From Oceanibaculum indicum P24 (GTDB lineage Bacteria; Pseudomonadota; Alphaproteobacteria; Oceanibaculales; Oceanibaculaceae), in contig NZ_AMRL01000006.1 in NCBI RefSeq assembly GCF_000299935.1, positions 62,001 to 126,000 of the forward strand: a stretch of DNA of 64,000 nucleotides, in the 5' to 3' direction. The notes beneath the pieces are model-generated. The model had not been told where the DNA came from and did not search any database. It saw only the letters and a program-made list of their open reading frames with translations. The position numbers and the translations under genes were made by a program. This document shows, one piece after another, positions 13,033 through 22,296 of this stretch (the first letter of the stretch is position 1; each line of letters begins with the position of its first letter).

Positions 13033-14109
13033 TCAGCGCGACCGCCTGACCGCATGCGCGGTCCATAGCGCGGCGGTGAACAGCAGGAAGGCGCCGCCCT
13101 GATGCGCGGCCCCCAGCGACACCGGCACATGCGCCAGCAGCGTCATGATGCCCAGCAGATACTGCCCAACCACCGCCAGCGCCAGCAGGTTGGCCGGCAG
13201 CCGCACGGCAGGATCGGCATGGCGGCGCAGCTTCCACCACAGCGCCAGCGCGGCCAGCAGCGTCAGCGTCGCCACCAGCCGGTGGTTGAACTGGATCGCC
13301 GCCGTATTCTCCAGCAGGTTCATCCAGTAGGGCGTCAGCACGCCATAGGCTTCCGGCACCAGATGCCCGTCCATAAGCGGGAAGCTATTGTAGGCGCGGC
13401 CCGCATCGGTGCCGGCGACGAAGGCCCCGGTCACCACGACGAACAGGATCCATAGGGCCAGCGCCAGCGACCAGCCGGCGAGGGGCACGGCGGTTGCGGA
13501 GTGTGTTTCCGCGCCGATCCGTCCGCGGATCAGGTCCAGCGCGGTCCACAGCACCACGCCATGCAGGATGAAGGCGACGGTCAGATGCACCGCCAGCCGG
13601 TAGTGGCTGACATCCGGCTGGTCCACCAGCCCGCTCTTCACCATCCACCAGCCGATGCCGCCCTGTACCGCGCCGAGGGCGAACATCAGCAGCAGCGCCG
13701 GCAGCAGCGGGCGCTCGATGCGGCCCTTCACCAGGAACCAGAGGAAGGGGATGAGGAACAGCAATCCCAGCCCGCGTCCCCACAGCCGGTGGATATATTC
13801 CCACCAGAAGATCGTCTGGAAGTCGGACAGGGTCATCCAGAAGTTCTTGTGCTGGAACTCCGGCGTCTCGCGGTACAGGTCGAACAGCCGCTGCCAGGCG
13901 GCCTCGCTCATCGGCGGCACGGCGTCCAGGAAGGCGCGCCATTCCACCATCGACAGGCCGGATTCGGTCAGCCGCGTGATGCCGCCGATCACCACCATGA
14001 CGAAGATGGCGGCCGAACAGACCAGCAGCCAGCGGCCAATCTGGCGGCGATGCGCGGTGCGGTCAGGCGCGAAAGCGGTGTCGGCGGCGGCGGTCATCGG
14101 GCGCGGCAT
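13033..14109 (-). CDS. ctaA: Heme A synthase (COX15/CtaA)
   Basis: Oxidises heme O to heme A for cytochrome aa3-type oxidases in the inner membrane. It has about 358 residues with eight predicted membrane segments. Heme-ligand histidines appear in the expected contexts: WEYIHRLWGR, SHYRLAVHL with ILHG, QFNHRLVAT and GAAHQGG. The glutamate-containing helix region TESGLSMVEW is typical of the type found in proteobacteria and mitochondria. The frame is open to 14298, but homology starts after RRQIGRWLLV. I use the ATG at 14109; the ATG at 14097 is an alternative. It is the last gene of the minus-strand yciI-EVE-Rieske-ctaA run. Confidence 0.93.
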   Translation of the reverse strand: MPRPMTAAADTAFAPDRTAHRRQIGRWLLVCSAAIFVMVVIGGITRLTESGLSMVEWRAFLDAVPPMSEAAWQRLFDLYRETPEFQHKNFWMTLSDFQTIFWWEYIHRLWGRGLGLLFLIPFLWFLVKGRIERPLLPALLLMFALGAVQGGIGWWMVKSGLVDQPDVSHYRLAVHLTVAFILHGVVLWTALDLIRGRIGAETHSATAVPLAGWSLALALWILFVVVTGAFVAGTDAGRAYNSFPLMDGHLVPEAYGVLTPYWMNLLENTAAIQFNHRLVATLTLLAALALWWKLRRHADPAVRLPANLLALAVVGQYLLGIMTLLAHVPVSLGAAHQGGAFLLFTAALWTAHAVRRSR

Positions 14110-14213
14110 CCCTGGCTGGACGATAGGGCTCTGGTCGGGACGGAATGTGTCGCGCCCGGCGCTTCCCGTCAAACCCCTGCGACCATTGGCCCCCTCGACC
14201 TTTGGGTGGGGCC

Positions 14214-14537
14214 TCAGGAGGCCAGCTTCACCGCCCCGTCCTCGATGGCCAGCGGCACGCGGGTCAGGCTCTCGCCCTGGCACGGTCCGGCGACGCATTC
14301 GCCATCCTCGATCTTGAACAGCGCGCCATGGGTCGCGCAGATGATGAACTGGCCGCTATCGTCGATGAAATCGTCGGGCATCATTTCCAGCGGTGTGAAC
14401 AGATGCGGGCAGACATTCACATAGCCGAAGACCGCGCCGCCCTGGCGGACGAGCAGGATATCCCGCCCGTCCTCCAGCGTCAGGCCCTTGGAATCGCCGT
14501 CCGGAATATCCGTCAGCTGGCAGAGAAGATCGCTCAC
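14214..14537 (-). CDS. Rieske [2Fe-2S] domain protein
   Basis: A 107-residue soluble protein made of a single Rieske domain. The ligand boxes are VCPHLFTPLE (Cys, His) and ICATHGALF (Cys, His), about 20 residues apart. This is the bacterial Rieske-type ferredoxin or NirD-like arrangement, so an electron-carrier role is likely; the partner is unknown. The GTG start at 14537 overlaps the stop of the EVE gene (GTGA), so translation is coupled. A longer frame into the EVE gene is out of frame with real coding and is rejected. Confidence 0.88.
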   Translation of the reverse strand: MSDLLCQLTDIPDGDSKGLTLEDGRDILLVRQGGAVFGYVNVCPHLFTPLEMMPDDFIDDSGQFIICATHGALFKIEDGECVAGPCQGESLTRVPLAIEDGAVKLAS

Positions 14538-14947
14538 AGGCTGGTCTCCCCCATCTCCAGCAGGACATTCCAGTGTTCGTCGCTGACCGGCTGCACCGAC
14601 AGGCGCGACTGGCGCACCAGCGCGATGTCGGTGAGGCGCGGATCTTCCTTGATGGCCTTCAGCGGCACCGGCTTCACCAGCTTCTTCACCGGCGCCACAT
14701 CGACCATGCCGAACTTGCCGGCGGGGTCGCTGGGGTCCGGATAATATTCCTTCACGATCTTTGCGATGCCGACGATCTCCACCCCCTCGTTGGAATGGTA
14801 GAAGAAGGCGAGGTCGCCGACCTTCATCGCCTTCAGATTGTTGGCGGCCTGGTAGTTGCGCACCCCGTCCCAATGAGTGCGCCCGTCCTTCACCAGCTGG
14901 TCCCAGGAATATTTGAAGGGCTCCGATTTCATCAGCCAGTGCGCCAT
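14534..14947 (-). CDS. EVE domain protein
   Basis: A 137-residue EVE-domain protein (PUA-like/YTH-related fold). It begins MAHWLMKSEPFKYSWDQL, the family's usual opening, and continues with GVRNYQAANNLKAMKVGD, then FFYHSNE. EVE domains are proposed to read modified bases in RNA or DNA, but the cellular role of this small stand-alone form is not established. It sits four bases after yciI, and its stop overlaps the Rieske start. In many alphaproteobacteria this gene follows yciI near tsaD, as here. Confidence 0.92.
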   Translation of the reverse strand: MAHWLMKSEPFKYSWDQLVKDGRTHWDGVRNYQAANNLKAMKVGDLAFFYHSNEGVEIVGIAKIVKEYYPDPSDPAGKFGMVDVAPVKKLVKPVPLKAIKEDPRLTDIALVRQSRLSVQPVSDEHWNVLLEMGETSL

Positions 14948-14951
14948 CGGC

Positions 14952-15254
14952 TTACTCCGCGAGGGCGGCGTTGAAGAACACCTTGCGCCAGGGCTTGATC
15001 TCGACATGCGCGAACAGCCCGGCCAGCGCATAGGGGTCGTTGGCGGCGAAGGCACGGGCTGCCTCGATGTCCGGCATCTCGACGATCAGGTGGCTGCCGG
15101 TCGGCTCTTCGCCATTGGCGCCGCCGCCCAGCACCGGGCCGCCGACCAGGATCTTGTCGGCCCGCTCCTTCAGATACTCCAGATGGGTCGGGCGGGTGGC
15201 CATGCGCAGCTCGACGCTGTTCGGCTTGTCCTGGCACACGATGGAAAACAGCAT
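14952..15254 (-). CDS. YciI family protein
   Basis: A 100-residue protein of the YciI family (dimeric alpha-beta barrel). Features are MLFSIVCQDKPNSVELR, then RPTHLEYLKE with the conserved His, GPVLGG, and DPYALAGLF with the conserved Asp-Pro. Members are proposed small-molecule enzymes; the function of this type is unknown. Start ATG at 15254 after CCGGAGGAG. First gene of the compact YciI-EVE-Rieske group, 46 bases downstream of tsaD on the same strand. Confidence 0.92.
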   Translation of the reverse strand: MLFSIVCQDKPNSVELRMATRPTHLEYLKERADKILVGGPVLGGGANGEEPTGSHLIVEMPDIEAARAFAANDPYALAGLFAHVEIKPWRKVFFNAALAE

Positions 15255-15300
15255 GGGGTATCTCCTCCGGGAAAGATAAATCGGGCGAGAGGCTAGCCGG

Positions 15301-16398
15301 TCAAGACCGCGCTGCCAATGGCGCGCTTTGGGCCGTCTTGACCGGCCGCGCTGTGGCACGCGGCTGCTTCGATATCGCATCCGGGTCCAGCGGCCAGCGC
15401 GGGCGCGGCGCGAAGTCGAGCCCATCGGTCAGGCCGAGGCGCAGCCGCTCGATGCCGGCCCAGGCGATCATCGCCGCATTGTCGGTGCACAGGCGCGGCG
15501 GCGGGGCCACAAAGCTGTAGCCATGATCGGCGCACAGGCCGGTCAGCGCTGCGCGGATGGTCTGGTTGGAGGCAACGCCGCCGGCCACCACCAGCGTGCG
15601 TACCTCGGGATGGCTGTCGGCCAGCGCCGTCATCGCGTTGCGGCAGCGGTTCACCAGGCTGGCGGCGGCGGCGGCCTGGAAGCTGGCGGCGAGGTCGGCC
15701 TGTTCCTGCACCGGCAGCGGGCGCGGCAGCGCCTCGGCGATATGGCGCACGGCAGTCTTCAGGCCGGAGAAGGAGAAGTCGCAGCCCGGCCGCCCCAGCA
15801 TCGGGCGCGGCAAATCGTGGCATGTGGCGTCGCCCTGCAGTGCCGCCTTTTCCAGCGACGGGCCGCCTGGGTAAGGCAGGCCCAGCATCTTCGCGGTCTT
15901 GTCGAAAGCCTCGCCCACAGCGTCATCAATGGTAGAGCCCAGCAGCGCATAGCGCCCGACGCCCTCCACCAGCAGCAGCTGGCAATGGCCGCCGGACACC
16001 AGCAGCAGCAGGTAGGGAAAGGCGACATCGTCGGTCAGCCGGGCCGTCAGCGCGTGGCCTTCCAGATGGTTCACCGCCAGGAAGGGCAGGTCATGCACGG
16101 CGGCGATGGATTTCGCCGTCATCACCCCGACGATGACGCCGCCGATCAGCCCCGGTCCGCCGGTCGCGGCGATGCCGGACAGGTCGGCGAAGCCCAGGTG
16201 GGCTTCCTCCATCGCCTGGCTGACCAGCCGGTCGATATGGTCGAGGTGGGCGCGCGCGGCGATTTCCGGCACCACGCCGCCATAGGGCCGGTGCTCGTCG
16301 AGCTGCGACAGCACGACATTGGACAGAATTTGCCGATCCTCCGTCACGATGGCGGCGGCGGTCTCATCGCAGCTTGTCTCGATACCCAGAACGATCAT
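15301..16398 (-). CDS. tsaD: tRNA N6-adenosine threonylcarbamoyltransferase
   Basis: Transfers the threonylcarbamoyl group to A37 of ANN-decoding tRNAs (t6A), with TsaB and TsaE. It has 365 residues from the ATG at 16398. Signatures: [18 protein letters not shown] with the ASKHA phosphate loop, the metal-binding NHLEGHALT (two His), [10 protein letters not shown], and VAGGVASN near the nucleotide site. The frame extends 12 codons upstream; MIVLGIE is the normal family N terminus. It diverges from hemC across 80 bases. The gpsA gene that often follows tsaD in related genomes is not between it and yciI here. Confidence 0.96.
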   Translation of the reverse strand: MIVLGIETSCDETAAAIVTEDRQILSNVVLSQLDEHRPYGGVVPEIAARAHLDHIDRLVSQAMEEAHLGFADLSGIAATGGPGLIGGVIVGVMTAKSIAAVHDLPFLAVNHLEGHALTARLTDDVAFPYLLLLVSGGHCQLLLVEGVGRYALLGSTIDDAVGEAFDKTAKMLGLPYPGGPSLEKAALQGDATCHDLPRPMLGRPGCDFSFSGLKTAVRHIAEALPRPLPVQEQADLAASFQAAAAASLVNRCRNAMTALADSHPEVRTLVVAGGVASNQTIRAALTGLCADHGYSFVAPPPRLCTDNAAMIAWAGIERLRLGLTDGLDFAPRPRWPLDPDAISKQPRATARPVKTAQSAPLAARS

Positions 16399-16478
16399 GG
16401 CGCGCACCATAGCGGAGGCGGCGGTGGCCTCCAACGGACTTTCCTTCCGCCAGCGAACCGTCTATCTGTGGATTTGCC

Positions 16479-17423
16479 ATGAAGAAAAAAAGCCTCGTCC
16501 GAATCGGCACCCGCGGCAGCCAGCTCGCCCTGGCCCAGGCCAGCGAGGTGAAAGCCCGTCTCGCCGCCGCCCATGAGGCGTTGCGCGATCCCGATGCGGT
16601 GGAGATCGTCGTCATCAGCACCACCGGCGACCGGGTGCAGGACCGTCCGCTGGCGGAGATCGGCGGCAAGGGTCTGTTCACCAAGGAGATCGAGGAGGGG
16701 TTGTTGGACGGCAGCATCGATATCGCCGTGCACTCCATGAAGGATGTGCCGACGGTGCTGCCGGATGGCCTTGTCATCGACTGCATTCTGGAGCGCGAGG
16801 ATGCGCGCGATGCCTTCCTGTCCGGTAAGGCGTCGGGCATCGACGATCTGCCGGCGGGCAGCGTCATCGGCACCTCCTCGCTGCGCCGCCAGGCGCTGAT
16901 TCTCAGCCGCCGGCCCGACCTGAAGGTGGTCAGTTTCCGGGGCAATGTCGGCACCCGCCTGCGCAAGCTGGAAAATGGCGATGTCGATGCCACGCTGCTG
17001 GCGATGGCCGGGCTGAACCGGCTGGCGATCCAGCAGACGGGCACCACGCCGATCCCGGCCGATGTCATGCTGCCTGCCGTTGCACAAGGCGCCATCGGCA
17101 TCGAGCGGCGGCAGTCGGACGACCGGATCGCCGGTCTGCTTGCGCCGCTGAACCACAGCGAGTCCGCTATCCGGGTGACGGCGGAGCGCGCCATGCTGGC
17201 GGAGCTGGATGGTTCCTGCCGCACACCGATCGCCGCCCATGCGGTGCTGGCCGGCGGCAGCCTGTCGCTGAAGGGGCTTGTCGTGCTGCCGGACGGCACG
17301 CAGCGCCATGATGCAGCGCTCGACGGGGCGCCGGGCGATGCCGCGGCCCTTGGCCGCGAGGTCGGGCTGCAGCTGCGGCGCGAGGCCGGGCCGGAATTCT
17401 TCCGGCTGCTGGGGCAGGGCTGA
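16479..17423 (+). CDS. hemC: Hydroxymethylbilane synthase (porphobilinogen deaminase)
   Basis: Joins four porphobilinogen units into hydroxymethylbilane for heme and cobalamin synthesis, in the cytoplasm. The protein is 314 residues. It opens VRIGTRGSQLALAQA, has the arginine-rich active site GTSSLRRQAL and FRGNVGTRLRKL, and the dipyrromethane cofactor attaches at Cys247 in LDGSCRTPI. Its stop overlaps the start of the next gene (TGATG), so the two are translationally coupled. Confidence 0.97.
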   Translation: MKKKSLVRIGTRGSQLALAQASEVKARLAAAHEALRDPDAVEIVVISTTGDRVQDRPLAEIGGKGLFTKEIEEGLLDGSIDIAVHSMKDVPTVLPDGLVIDCILEREDARDAFLSGKASGIDDLPAGSVIGTSSLRRQALILSRRPDLKVVSFRGNVGTRLRKLENGDVDATLLAMAGLNRLAIQQTGTTPIPADVMLPAVAQGAIGIERRQSDDRIAGLLAPLNHSESAIRVTAERAMLAELDGSCRTPIAAHAVLAGGSLSLKGLVVLPDGTQRHDAALDGAPGDAAALGREVGLQLRREAGPEFFRLLGQG

Positions 17424-19522
17424 TGCGGGTCCTGCTGACCCGGCCCGAGCCAGAGTCAGCGGCGCTTGCGGAGCGCCTGAAACAGGACGGAATCGACAGC
17501 GTCACCGCCCCGCTGCTGGAGATCGTGCCGCGCGATCCCGGCCCCCTGCCGGTGCCGATTGAGGATGTGCAGGCGCTGCTCGTCACCTCCGCCAATGCGG
17601 CAGCGCGGCTGCCATCGGTGACGGGCCGCCGCGATCTCCGCGTTCTGTGTGTCGGCGAGGCTACCGCAGAGGCGGTGCGGGTGCAGGGCTTCGCTGCCGT
17701 GGATAGCGCCGATGGCGCCATTGAGGAGCTGACCGCGCTGGCGCTCGGCACGCTCGATCCCAAGGCCGGGCCGGTGCTGCATCTCGCGGGCGAGACGGTG
17801 GCCGGCGACCTGGCCGGCATGTTGCGGCTGGCGGGCTTCGAGGCGCACCGGCTGGTGGTCTATGAGGCAAGGCCGGCGGAGGCGCTGGCGCCGCGCGCAC
17901 TGGCCGAGTTGAAGCGCGGGCGGCTGGATGCCGTCCTGTTTTTCTCTCCCCGCACGGCGGAGACCTTTGTTAGGCTGGTTAACGCGGCGGGGCTGGCGGA
18001 GAAGCTTGGCGATGTCGTGGCGGTCGCGATCAGCGACAAGGCGGCGGATGCCTGCCGCACCCTGCCCTGGCGCGATATCATCGTCGCAGCTTCGCCCGAT
18101 TTGCCGGGCATGTTGGCGGCCCTGGCCCAGATGGAAAAGGCCACCAAGATAGAAAAAGCCCAGGCGAAACCGGTGGATGGTTCGATGAGCGAACAGGATA
18201 AAAACCAGAAGGACAAGGCAGCACCGAAGCCGGAGTCCGCGAAAGCCGACGCCGCGAAGCCGGCTGAGCCGAAAGCCTCACCCGCCGGTGCGGCAGGGGC
18301 CAAGCCGGAGGAGAAGAAGCCTGACCCGCAGAAGCCGGGCAGCCCTTCCGCTGCCGCTTCTTCTCCTGCCACCAAGCCGCGCCGCAGCCGGGCGAAGCTC
18401 TATGCCTATGGCGTGCTGACGATCGCTATGCTGGGTGTCGTCGCCTTCGGCACGCTGCCGCTGTGGCGGCCCGCCGTGCAGCCCTATCTCTCGCAGATCG
18501 GCATCATCCTGCCGGATCTGACGCCGGCCACGGCGGAGGATGGCCGTCTTGCCAGTCTGGCGGACCGGGTCGCGACGCTGGAGAACGCCCCGCGCCCGGA
18601 TGCTGGCGCGGCACCGGACGCGCTGAATGCGCTGCGCCAGGCGCTGGAAGCCCGGATCACGCAGGTCGAGGACCGGCAGAACGCCCTGTCGGAGGAAATC
18701 CGGCTGGTGCGGGAGATGCTGGCTGGCGAGGGGAACGGCAATGCCGTGGCCTTGCCGTCGCAGCCCTCCCCGGAGATCATCGAACGGCTGACGAAGCTGG
18801 AGGCCGAGGCGCGGGCGCTAACTGACGCACAGGCCGGGCTGGATGTCGAGGCGCTGCGCGGGCGTGTCAGTGCCCTGGAAACCCGGCAGGCCGAGATGCC
18901 GCGCACCGATCCGCAGGAGGTCAGCCGCCTGCGCGAGGATCTGGGGGCGCTGAAACAGTCACTGTCGGAGATCCAGGCCGGGGCCGGCCAACGCGAGGCG
19001 CTGGTGCTGGCGGCAGCACAGCTTGCCGGGCCGCTGCAGCAGGGGCTGCCCTACGAGATCGAGCTGGCGGCGTTGCAGCGTACCGCCGATGCCGACCCGC
19101 TGGTGGCGGAGATTGCGGCACAGCTGAAGCCGCGTGCGGGCGGAGGCGTGCCGACGCTGGCAACGCTGCGTCAGCGCTTTCCCGACGTGGCGGGGGCAGC
19201 CGTGCGCGCCGCGCGTGTCGGCGAGAGCGACAGCGTGGTCGGCCAGACGCTGAACCGCATCGCCGGCCTCGTCTCGCTGCGCCGGATCGGCTCGGTCGAG
19301 GGCGAGACGCCGGAGGCGCGCATTGCCCGGGCCGAGGCGGCGGTGAGTGCCGGCGATCTGGCGGCGGCGGTTACGGAACTGGATGGCTTGCCGGCTGACG
19401 CGGCGGCGGCGGTGGCGGACTGGCGCGCCGATGCCGAGGCGCGGCTGGCGGCGGACAGGGCGTTGACGCGCTTGCGCGATCATCTGCTGGCCGGGCTGGC
19501 GCAGCCCGCGGCGAAGCCGTGA
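17423..19522 (+). CDS. hemD: Uroporphyrinogen-III synthase fused to a mitofilin/Mic60-like membrane protein
   Basis: A single 699-codon frame. Residues 1-240 are HemD, which cyclises hydroxymethylbilane (MRVLLTRPEPESAALAERL; LLVTSANAA; FFSPRTAETF). Residues 240-320 are a Lys/Ala/Pro-rich linker. One membrane helix lies near 325-347 (GVLTIAMLGVVAFGTLPLW), then heptad-rich coiled coil at about 375-520. The C terminus (LPYEIELAAL; VPTLATLRQRFP; SVRR-like SLRRIG) matches the COG4223/mitofilin domain known as alphaproteobacterial Mic60, which shapes inner-membrane folds. In relatives these are usually separate adjacent genes. Here no stop separates them, though internal ATGs at residues 237 and 255 could also start a free Mic60. 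Overlaps hemC by one base. Confidence 0.88.
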   Translation: MRVLLTRPEPESAALAERLKQDGIDSVTAPLLEIVPRDPGPLPVPIEDVQALLVTSANAAARLPSVTGRRDLRVLCVGEATAEAVRVQGFAAVDSADGAIEELTALALGTLDPKAGPVLHLAGETVAGDLAGMLRLAGFEAHRLVVYEARPAEALAPRALAELKRGRLDAVLFFSPRTAETFVRLVNAAGLAEKLGDVVAVAISDKAADACRTLPWRDIIVAASPDLPGMLAALAQMEKATKIEKAQAKPVDGSMSEQDKNQKDKAAPKPESAKADAAKPAEPKASPAGAAGAKPEEKKPDPQKPGSPSAAASSPATKPRRSRAKLYAYGVLTIAMLGVVAFGTLPLWRPAVQPYLSQIGIILPDLTPATAEDGRLASLADRVATLENAPRPDAGAAPDALNALRQALEARITQVEDRQNALSEEIRLVREMLAGEGNGNAVALPSQPSPEIIERLTKLEAEARALTDAQAGLDVEALRGRVSALETRQAEMPRTDPQEVSRLREDLGALKQSLSEIQAGAGQREALVLAAAQLAGPLQQGLPYEIELAALQRTADADPLVAEIAAQLKPRAGGGVPTLATLRQRFPDVAGAAVRAARVGESDSVVGQTLNRIAGLVSLRRIGSVEGETPEARIARAEAAVSAGDLAAAVTELDGLPADAAAAVADWRADAEARLAADRALTRLRDHLLAGLAQPAAKP

Positions 19523-19532
19523 GTAGCCGCCG

Positions 19533-20945
19533 ATGATCCGCGCAATCCTGTTCTTCGTGAAGCTGGCGCTGCTGGTCGCGGTGGCGGTGTGGCTGGTCGA
19601 GCATCCGGGGCTGGTGCGTGTCGATTGGCAGGGCTACCGGCTGGAAACCTCCTTCGGCATCCTCGTCCTGATGCTGCTGGCGCTGGCCGTGCTGCTCTAT
19701 GTGCTGGTGCGTTTCTATGGCTCGGTGCTGAAGGCTCCCTTCACCTTCATGCGGGCGCGCAACGAACGCAAGCGGCGTCAGGGCTATCTCGCCCTGACGC
19801 AGGGGATGGTGGCGGTCGCCGCCGGTGACCCGGAGGAGGCGAAGCGGCTGGCCCGCAAGGCCGACTCTCTGCTGGAAGACCCGCCGCTGACCATGCTGTT
19901 GTCCGCCCAGGCGGCGCAGCTGAATGGCGACGACGATGCGGCCGAGCGCTATTTCACCGCCATGCTGAAGCGCCCGGAAACCGAATTTCTGGGGCTGCGC
20001 GGCTTGCTGAACGCCGCCGTGCGCAAGCAGGATTCCGCGAAGGCGCTGACGCTGGTGAAGCGGGCGCACGAAATCCGGCCGCAGACCGACTGGGTGCTGC
20101 GCACCCTGTTCGACCTGCAGGTGAAGGACGCCCGCTGGACCGAGGCGCTGTCCACCGTGCAGGAGATGGCGCAGGGCAAGCTGCTGTCCGTCGAGGCGGC
20201 GAACCGCCACCGCGCGGCGCTGCAGACCGAACGCGCGCGGGAAGCCGCCGGCAAGGGCGATACGGCGGAAGCGCTGGACCGGGCCAAGCGGGCGCTGGGC
20301 CACAAGGCCGATTTCGTCCCGGCGGCGCTGGAGAAGGCGCGTCTGCTGATCGAGGGCGGCAAGCACAAGCGCGCGGCGAAGCTGGTCGAGAGCGTATGGG
20401 CGGTGCGTCCGCACCCTGGCCTTGCCGCCCTGTATGAGCGCTGCTGGCCGGGCGAAAGCGCCCTGCAGCGCATGCGCCGCTTCCAGTCCCTGGCCGCCCT
20501 GAACCCGCAGGCGGTGGACAGCCATGTCGCCGTCGCCAAGGCAGCGCTCGACGCCCAGCTCTGGGGCGAGGCGCGTGGCCAGCTCGACAAGGCGATGGTG
20601 GCCGGGGCCTCGGCGAACGCCTACCGGCTGATGGCCTCGGTCGTCGAATCCGAATATGGCGATGTCGCAAAGACGCGCGACTGGCTAGCAAAGGCCGCCG
20701 CCGCCCCGGCCGATCCGGTCTGGATCTGCGGCAATTGCGGTGCACAGGCCGAACGCTGGCATGCGGTCTGCGGCCATTGCGGCGCGTTCGACAGCCAGGA
20801 GTGGCGCCTGCCGCCGCGCGCCGAGCCGCTGGCACTGCCGGCGATTGATGGGGAAACCGCACCGGACCAGCGCCCGTCGCCGGTCATCCTGCCGCCCGCC
20901 GCGCGGCAGGCAGCACCCGAGGTCACGCCGCCCCGCCCGGATTGA
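19533..20945 (+). CDS. hemY: HemY-like TPR protein with C-terminal zinc ribbon
   Basis: A 470-residue protein with the HemY N-terminal architecture: two membrane helices (residues 1-25 and about 40-65) then tetratricopeptide-like helices. It is not the oxidase also called HemY. The C-terminal region carries a rubredoxin-like zinc ribbon with Cys399, 402, 413 and 416 (CGNCG and CGHCG), recalling LapB. The molecular role is not settled; its place directly after hemC-hemD is the conserved association with tetrapyrrole synthesis. Starts 10 bases after the fused hemD. The following 120 bases hold short tandem TGACGCGCCTGG units and no terminator that I can see. Confidence 0.88.
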   Translation: MIRAILFFVKLALLVAVAVWLVEHPGLVRVDWQGYRLETSFGILVLMLLALAVLLYVLVRFYGSVLKAPFTFMRARNERKRRQGYLALTQGMVAVAAGDPEEAKRLARKADSLLEDPPLTMLLSAQAAQLNGDDDAAERYFTAMLKRPETEFLGLRGLLNAAVRKQDSAKALTLVKRAHEIRPQTDWVLRTLFDLQVKDARWTEALSTVQEMAQGKLLSVEAANRHRAALQTERAREAAGKGDTAEALDRAKRALGHKADFVPAALEKARLLIEGGKHKRAAKLVESVWAVRPHPGLAALYERCWPGESALQRMRRFQSLAALNPQAVDSHVAVAKAALDAQLWGEARGQLDKAMVAGASANAYRLMASVVESEYGDVAKTRDWLAKAAAAPADPVWICGNCGAQAERWHAVCGHCGAFDSQEWRLPPRAEPLALPAIDGETAPDQRPSPVILPPAARQAAPEVTPPRPD

Positions 20946-21065
20946 CGCACGCACTGACGCGCCTGGGCTGACGCGCCTGGATTCTATGTGTCAGGATTGA
21001 CGCGCCGTTGCGTCTCGGCTACGAGGCCCGGCCTTTTCGCTTCAGCGCTTCCGCGAGGTTCCGAC

Positions 21066-21716
21066 ATGTCCGCCCATCCCAACTTCCCGAACCTGCATGT
21101 GCTCGATCACCCGCTGATCCAGCACAAGCTCTCCAAGATGCGCAGCCGCGAGACGACGACGATCAAGTTCCGCCTGCTGCTGAAGGAGATCGCGCTGCTG
21201 ATGGGCTATGAGATCACCCGCAACCTGCCGATGACGACGGAGCGGGTGGAAACGCCGCTCACCACCATGGATGCGCCGGTGATCGATGGCCGCAAGCTGG
21301 CTGTGGTGTCGATCCTGCGCGCCGGCCTCGGCATGGCGGACGGGCTGCTGGAGCTGGTGCCGGCCGCGCGGGTCGGGCATGTCGGCCTGTATCGCGACCA
21401 TGACACCAAGCAGCCGGTGGAATATCTGGTGAAGCTCCCTTCGGCGGAGGGGCGGCTGTTCGTGCTGGTCGATCCGATGCTGGCGACCGGCAATTCCGCC
21501 GTGCATGCCGTCGATGTTTTGAACCGGCATGGCGTGCCGGACGAGAATATCCGATTCATGGCGCTGGTCGCAGCCCCCGAGGGTGTGGCGCAGTTCAACA
21601 AATCGCACCCCAACGTGCCGGTCTATGTGGCGTCGCTGGACGAGAAGCTGGACGAGAATGCCTATATCGTCCCCGGCCTGGGCGATGCCGGCGACCGGAT
21701 TTTCGGCACCAAGTAG
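21066..21716 (+). CDS. upp: Uracil phosphoribosyltransferase
   Basis: Salvages uracil with PRPP to give UMP. It has 216 residues from the ATG at 21066 ([20 protein letters not shown]). Features: [13 protein letters not shown] near the N terminus, the PRPP loop [12 protein letters not shown], and the uracil-binding C-terminal [13 protein letters not shown]. The open frame upstream to 20988 has no similarity and is not used. The next gene on the same strand begins 21 bases downstream. Confidence 0.97.
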   Translation: MSAHPNFPNLHVLDHPLIQHKLSKMRSRETTTIKFRLLLKEIALLMGYEITRNLPMTTERVETPLTTMDAPVIDGRKLAVVSILRAGLGMADGLLELVPAARVGHVGLYRDHDTKQPVEYLVKLPSAEGRLFVLVDPMLATGNSAVHAVDVLNRHGVPDENIRFMALVAAPEGVAQFNKSHPNVPVYVASLDEKLDENAYIVPGLGDAGDRIFGTK

Positions 21717-21737
21717 TGTAAGGGAAGGGAGCAGGCC

Positions 21738-22295
21738 ATGCCTCTGTCCGAACCGGCAGCACGCGAGAAGCTGCATACCCGCACCGTCACCTGCGAGGGG
21801 TTCCGGCGCGCGGACGGGCTGTGGGACATCGAAGGCCACATGACTGACGTGAAGAGCTATGGCTTCGACAACAGCTGGCGCGGCCGGGTCGAGCCGGGCG
21901 AGCCGCTGCATGGCATGTGGCTGCGCATCACCATCGACGACGATTACACGATCCGCGCTGCCGAGGCCTTCACCGAATACAGCCCCTATGAGGTGTGCGG
22001 CGCCATTGCACCCAATTTCAAGGCGCTGGAAGGGCTGACCATCGGGCCGGGCTTCACCCGCAAGGTGAAGGAACTGCTGGGCGGCACACGCGGCTGCACC
22101 CATCTGGTGGAACTGCTGGGGCCGATGGCGACGACCGCCTACCAGACGCTGGTCGGCCAGCGCCGGAAGAAGCCGGAAGCGCCAGCGCAGGACGCGCCGC
22201 CGCGCAAGCCCTGGCACATCGATACCTGCCACGCGCTGGCCAGCGACGGCCCGATCGTGAAGAAGGACTGGCCGGACTTCTATACCGGGCGCTGA
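21738..22295 (+). CDS. DUF2889 domain protein
   Basis: A 185-residue protein of the DUF2889 family, which I recognise from the order HTRTVTCEGFRRADGLWDIE, HMTDVK, PGEPLHGMWLRITID, and a late GCTHLVELLGPMATTAYQT. The function is unknown. The conserved Cys/His residues (GGTRGCTHL) suggest metal binding, but this is inference. Start ATG at 21738 after AAGGGAAGGGAG. It converges on a ribbon-helix-helix gene with one base between the stop codons. Confidence 0.87.
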   Translation: MPLSEPAAREKLHTRTVTCEGFRRADGLWDIEGHMTDVKSYGFDNSWRGRVEPGEPLHGMWLRITIDDDYTIRAAEAFTEYSPYEVCGAIAPNFKALEGLTIGPGFTRKVKELLGGTRGCTHLVELLGPMATTAYQTLVGQRRKKPEAPAQDAPPRKPWHIDTCHALASDGPIVKKDWPDFYTGR

Positions 22296-22296
22296 C

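Noticed and set aside
12815-13102. Small ORF with VIPGLVPGIQGS-like sequence
   Set aside because: It translates the roughly 100-bp palindromic element; this is a known way in which such repeats appear as false genes.
20946-21065. Short tandem TGACGCGCCTGG units before upp
   Set aside because: Only two to three imperfect units; too short and uneven to call a repeat array, though noted in the hemY entry.
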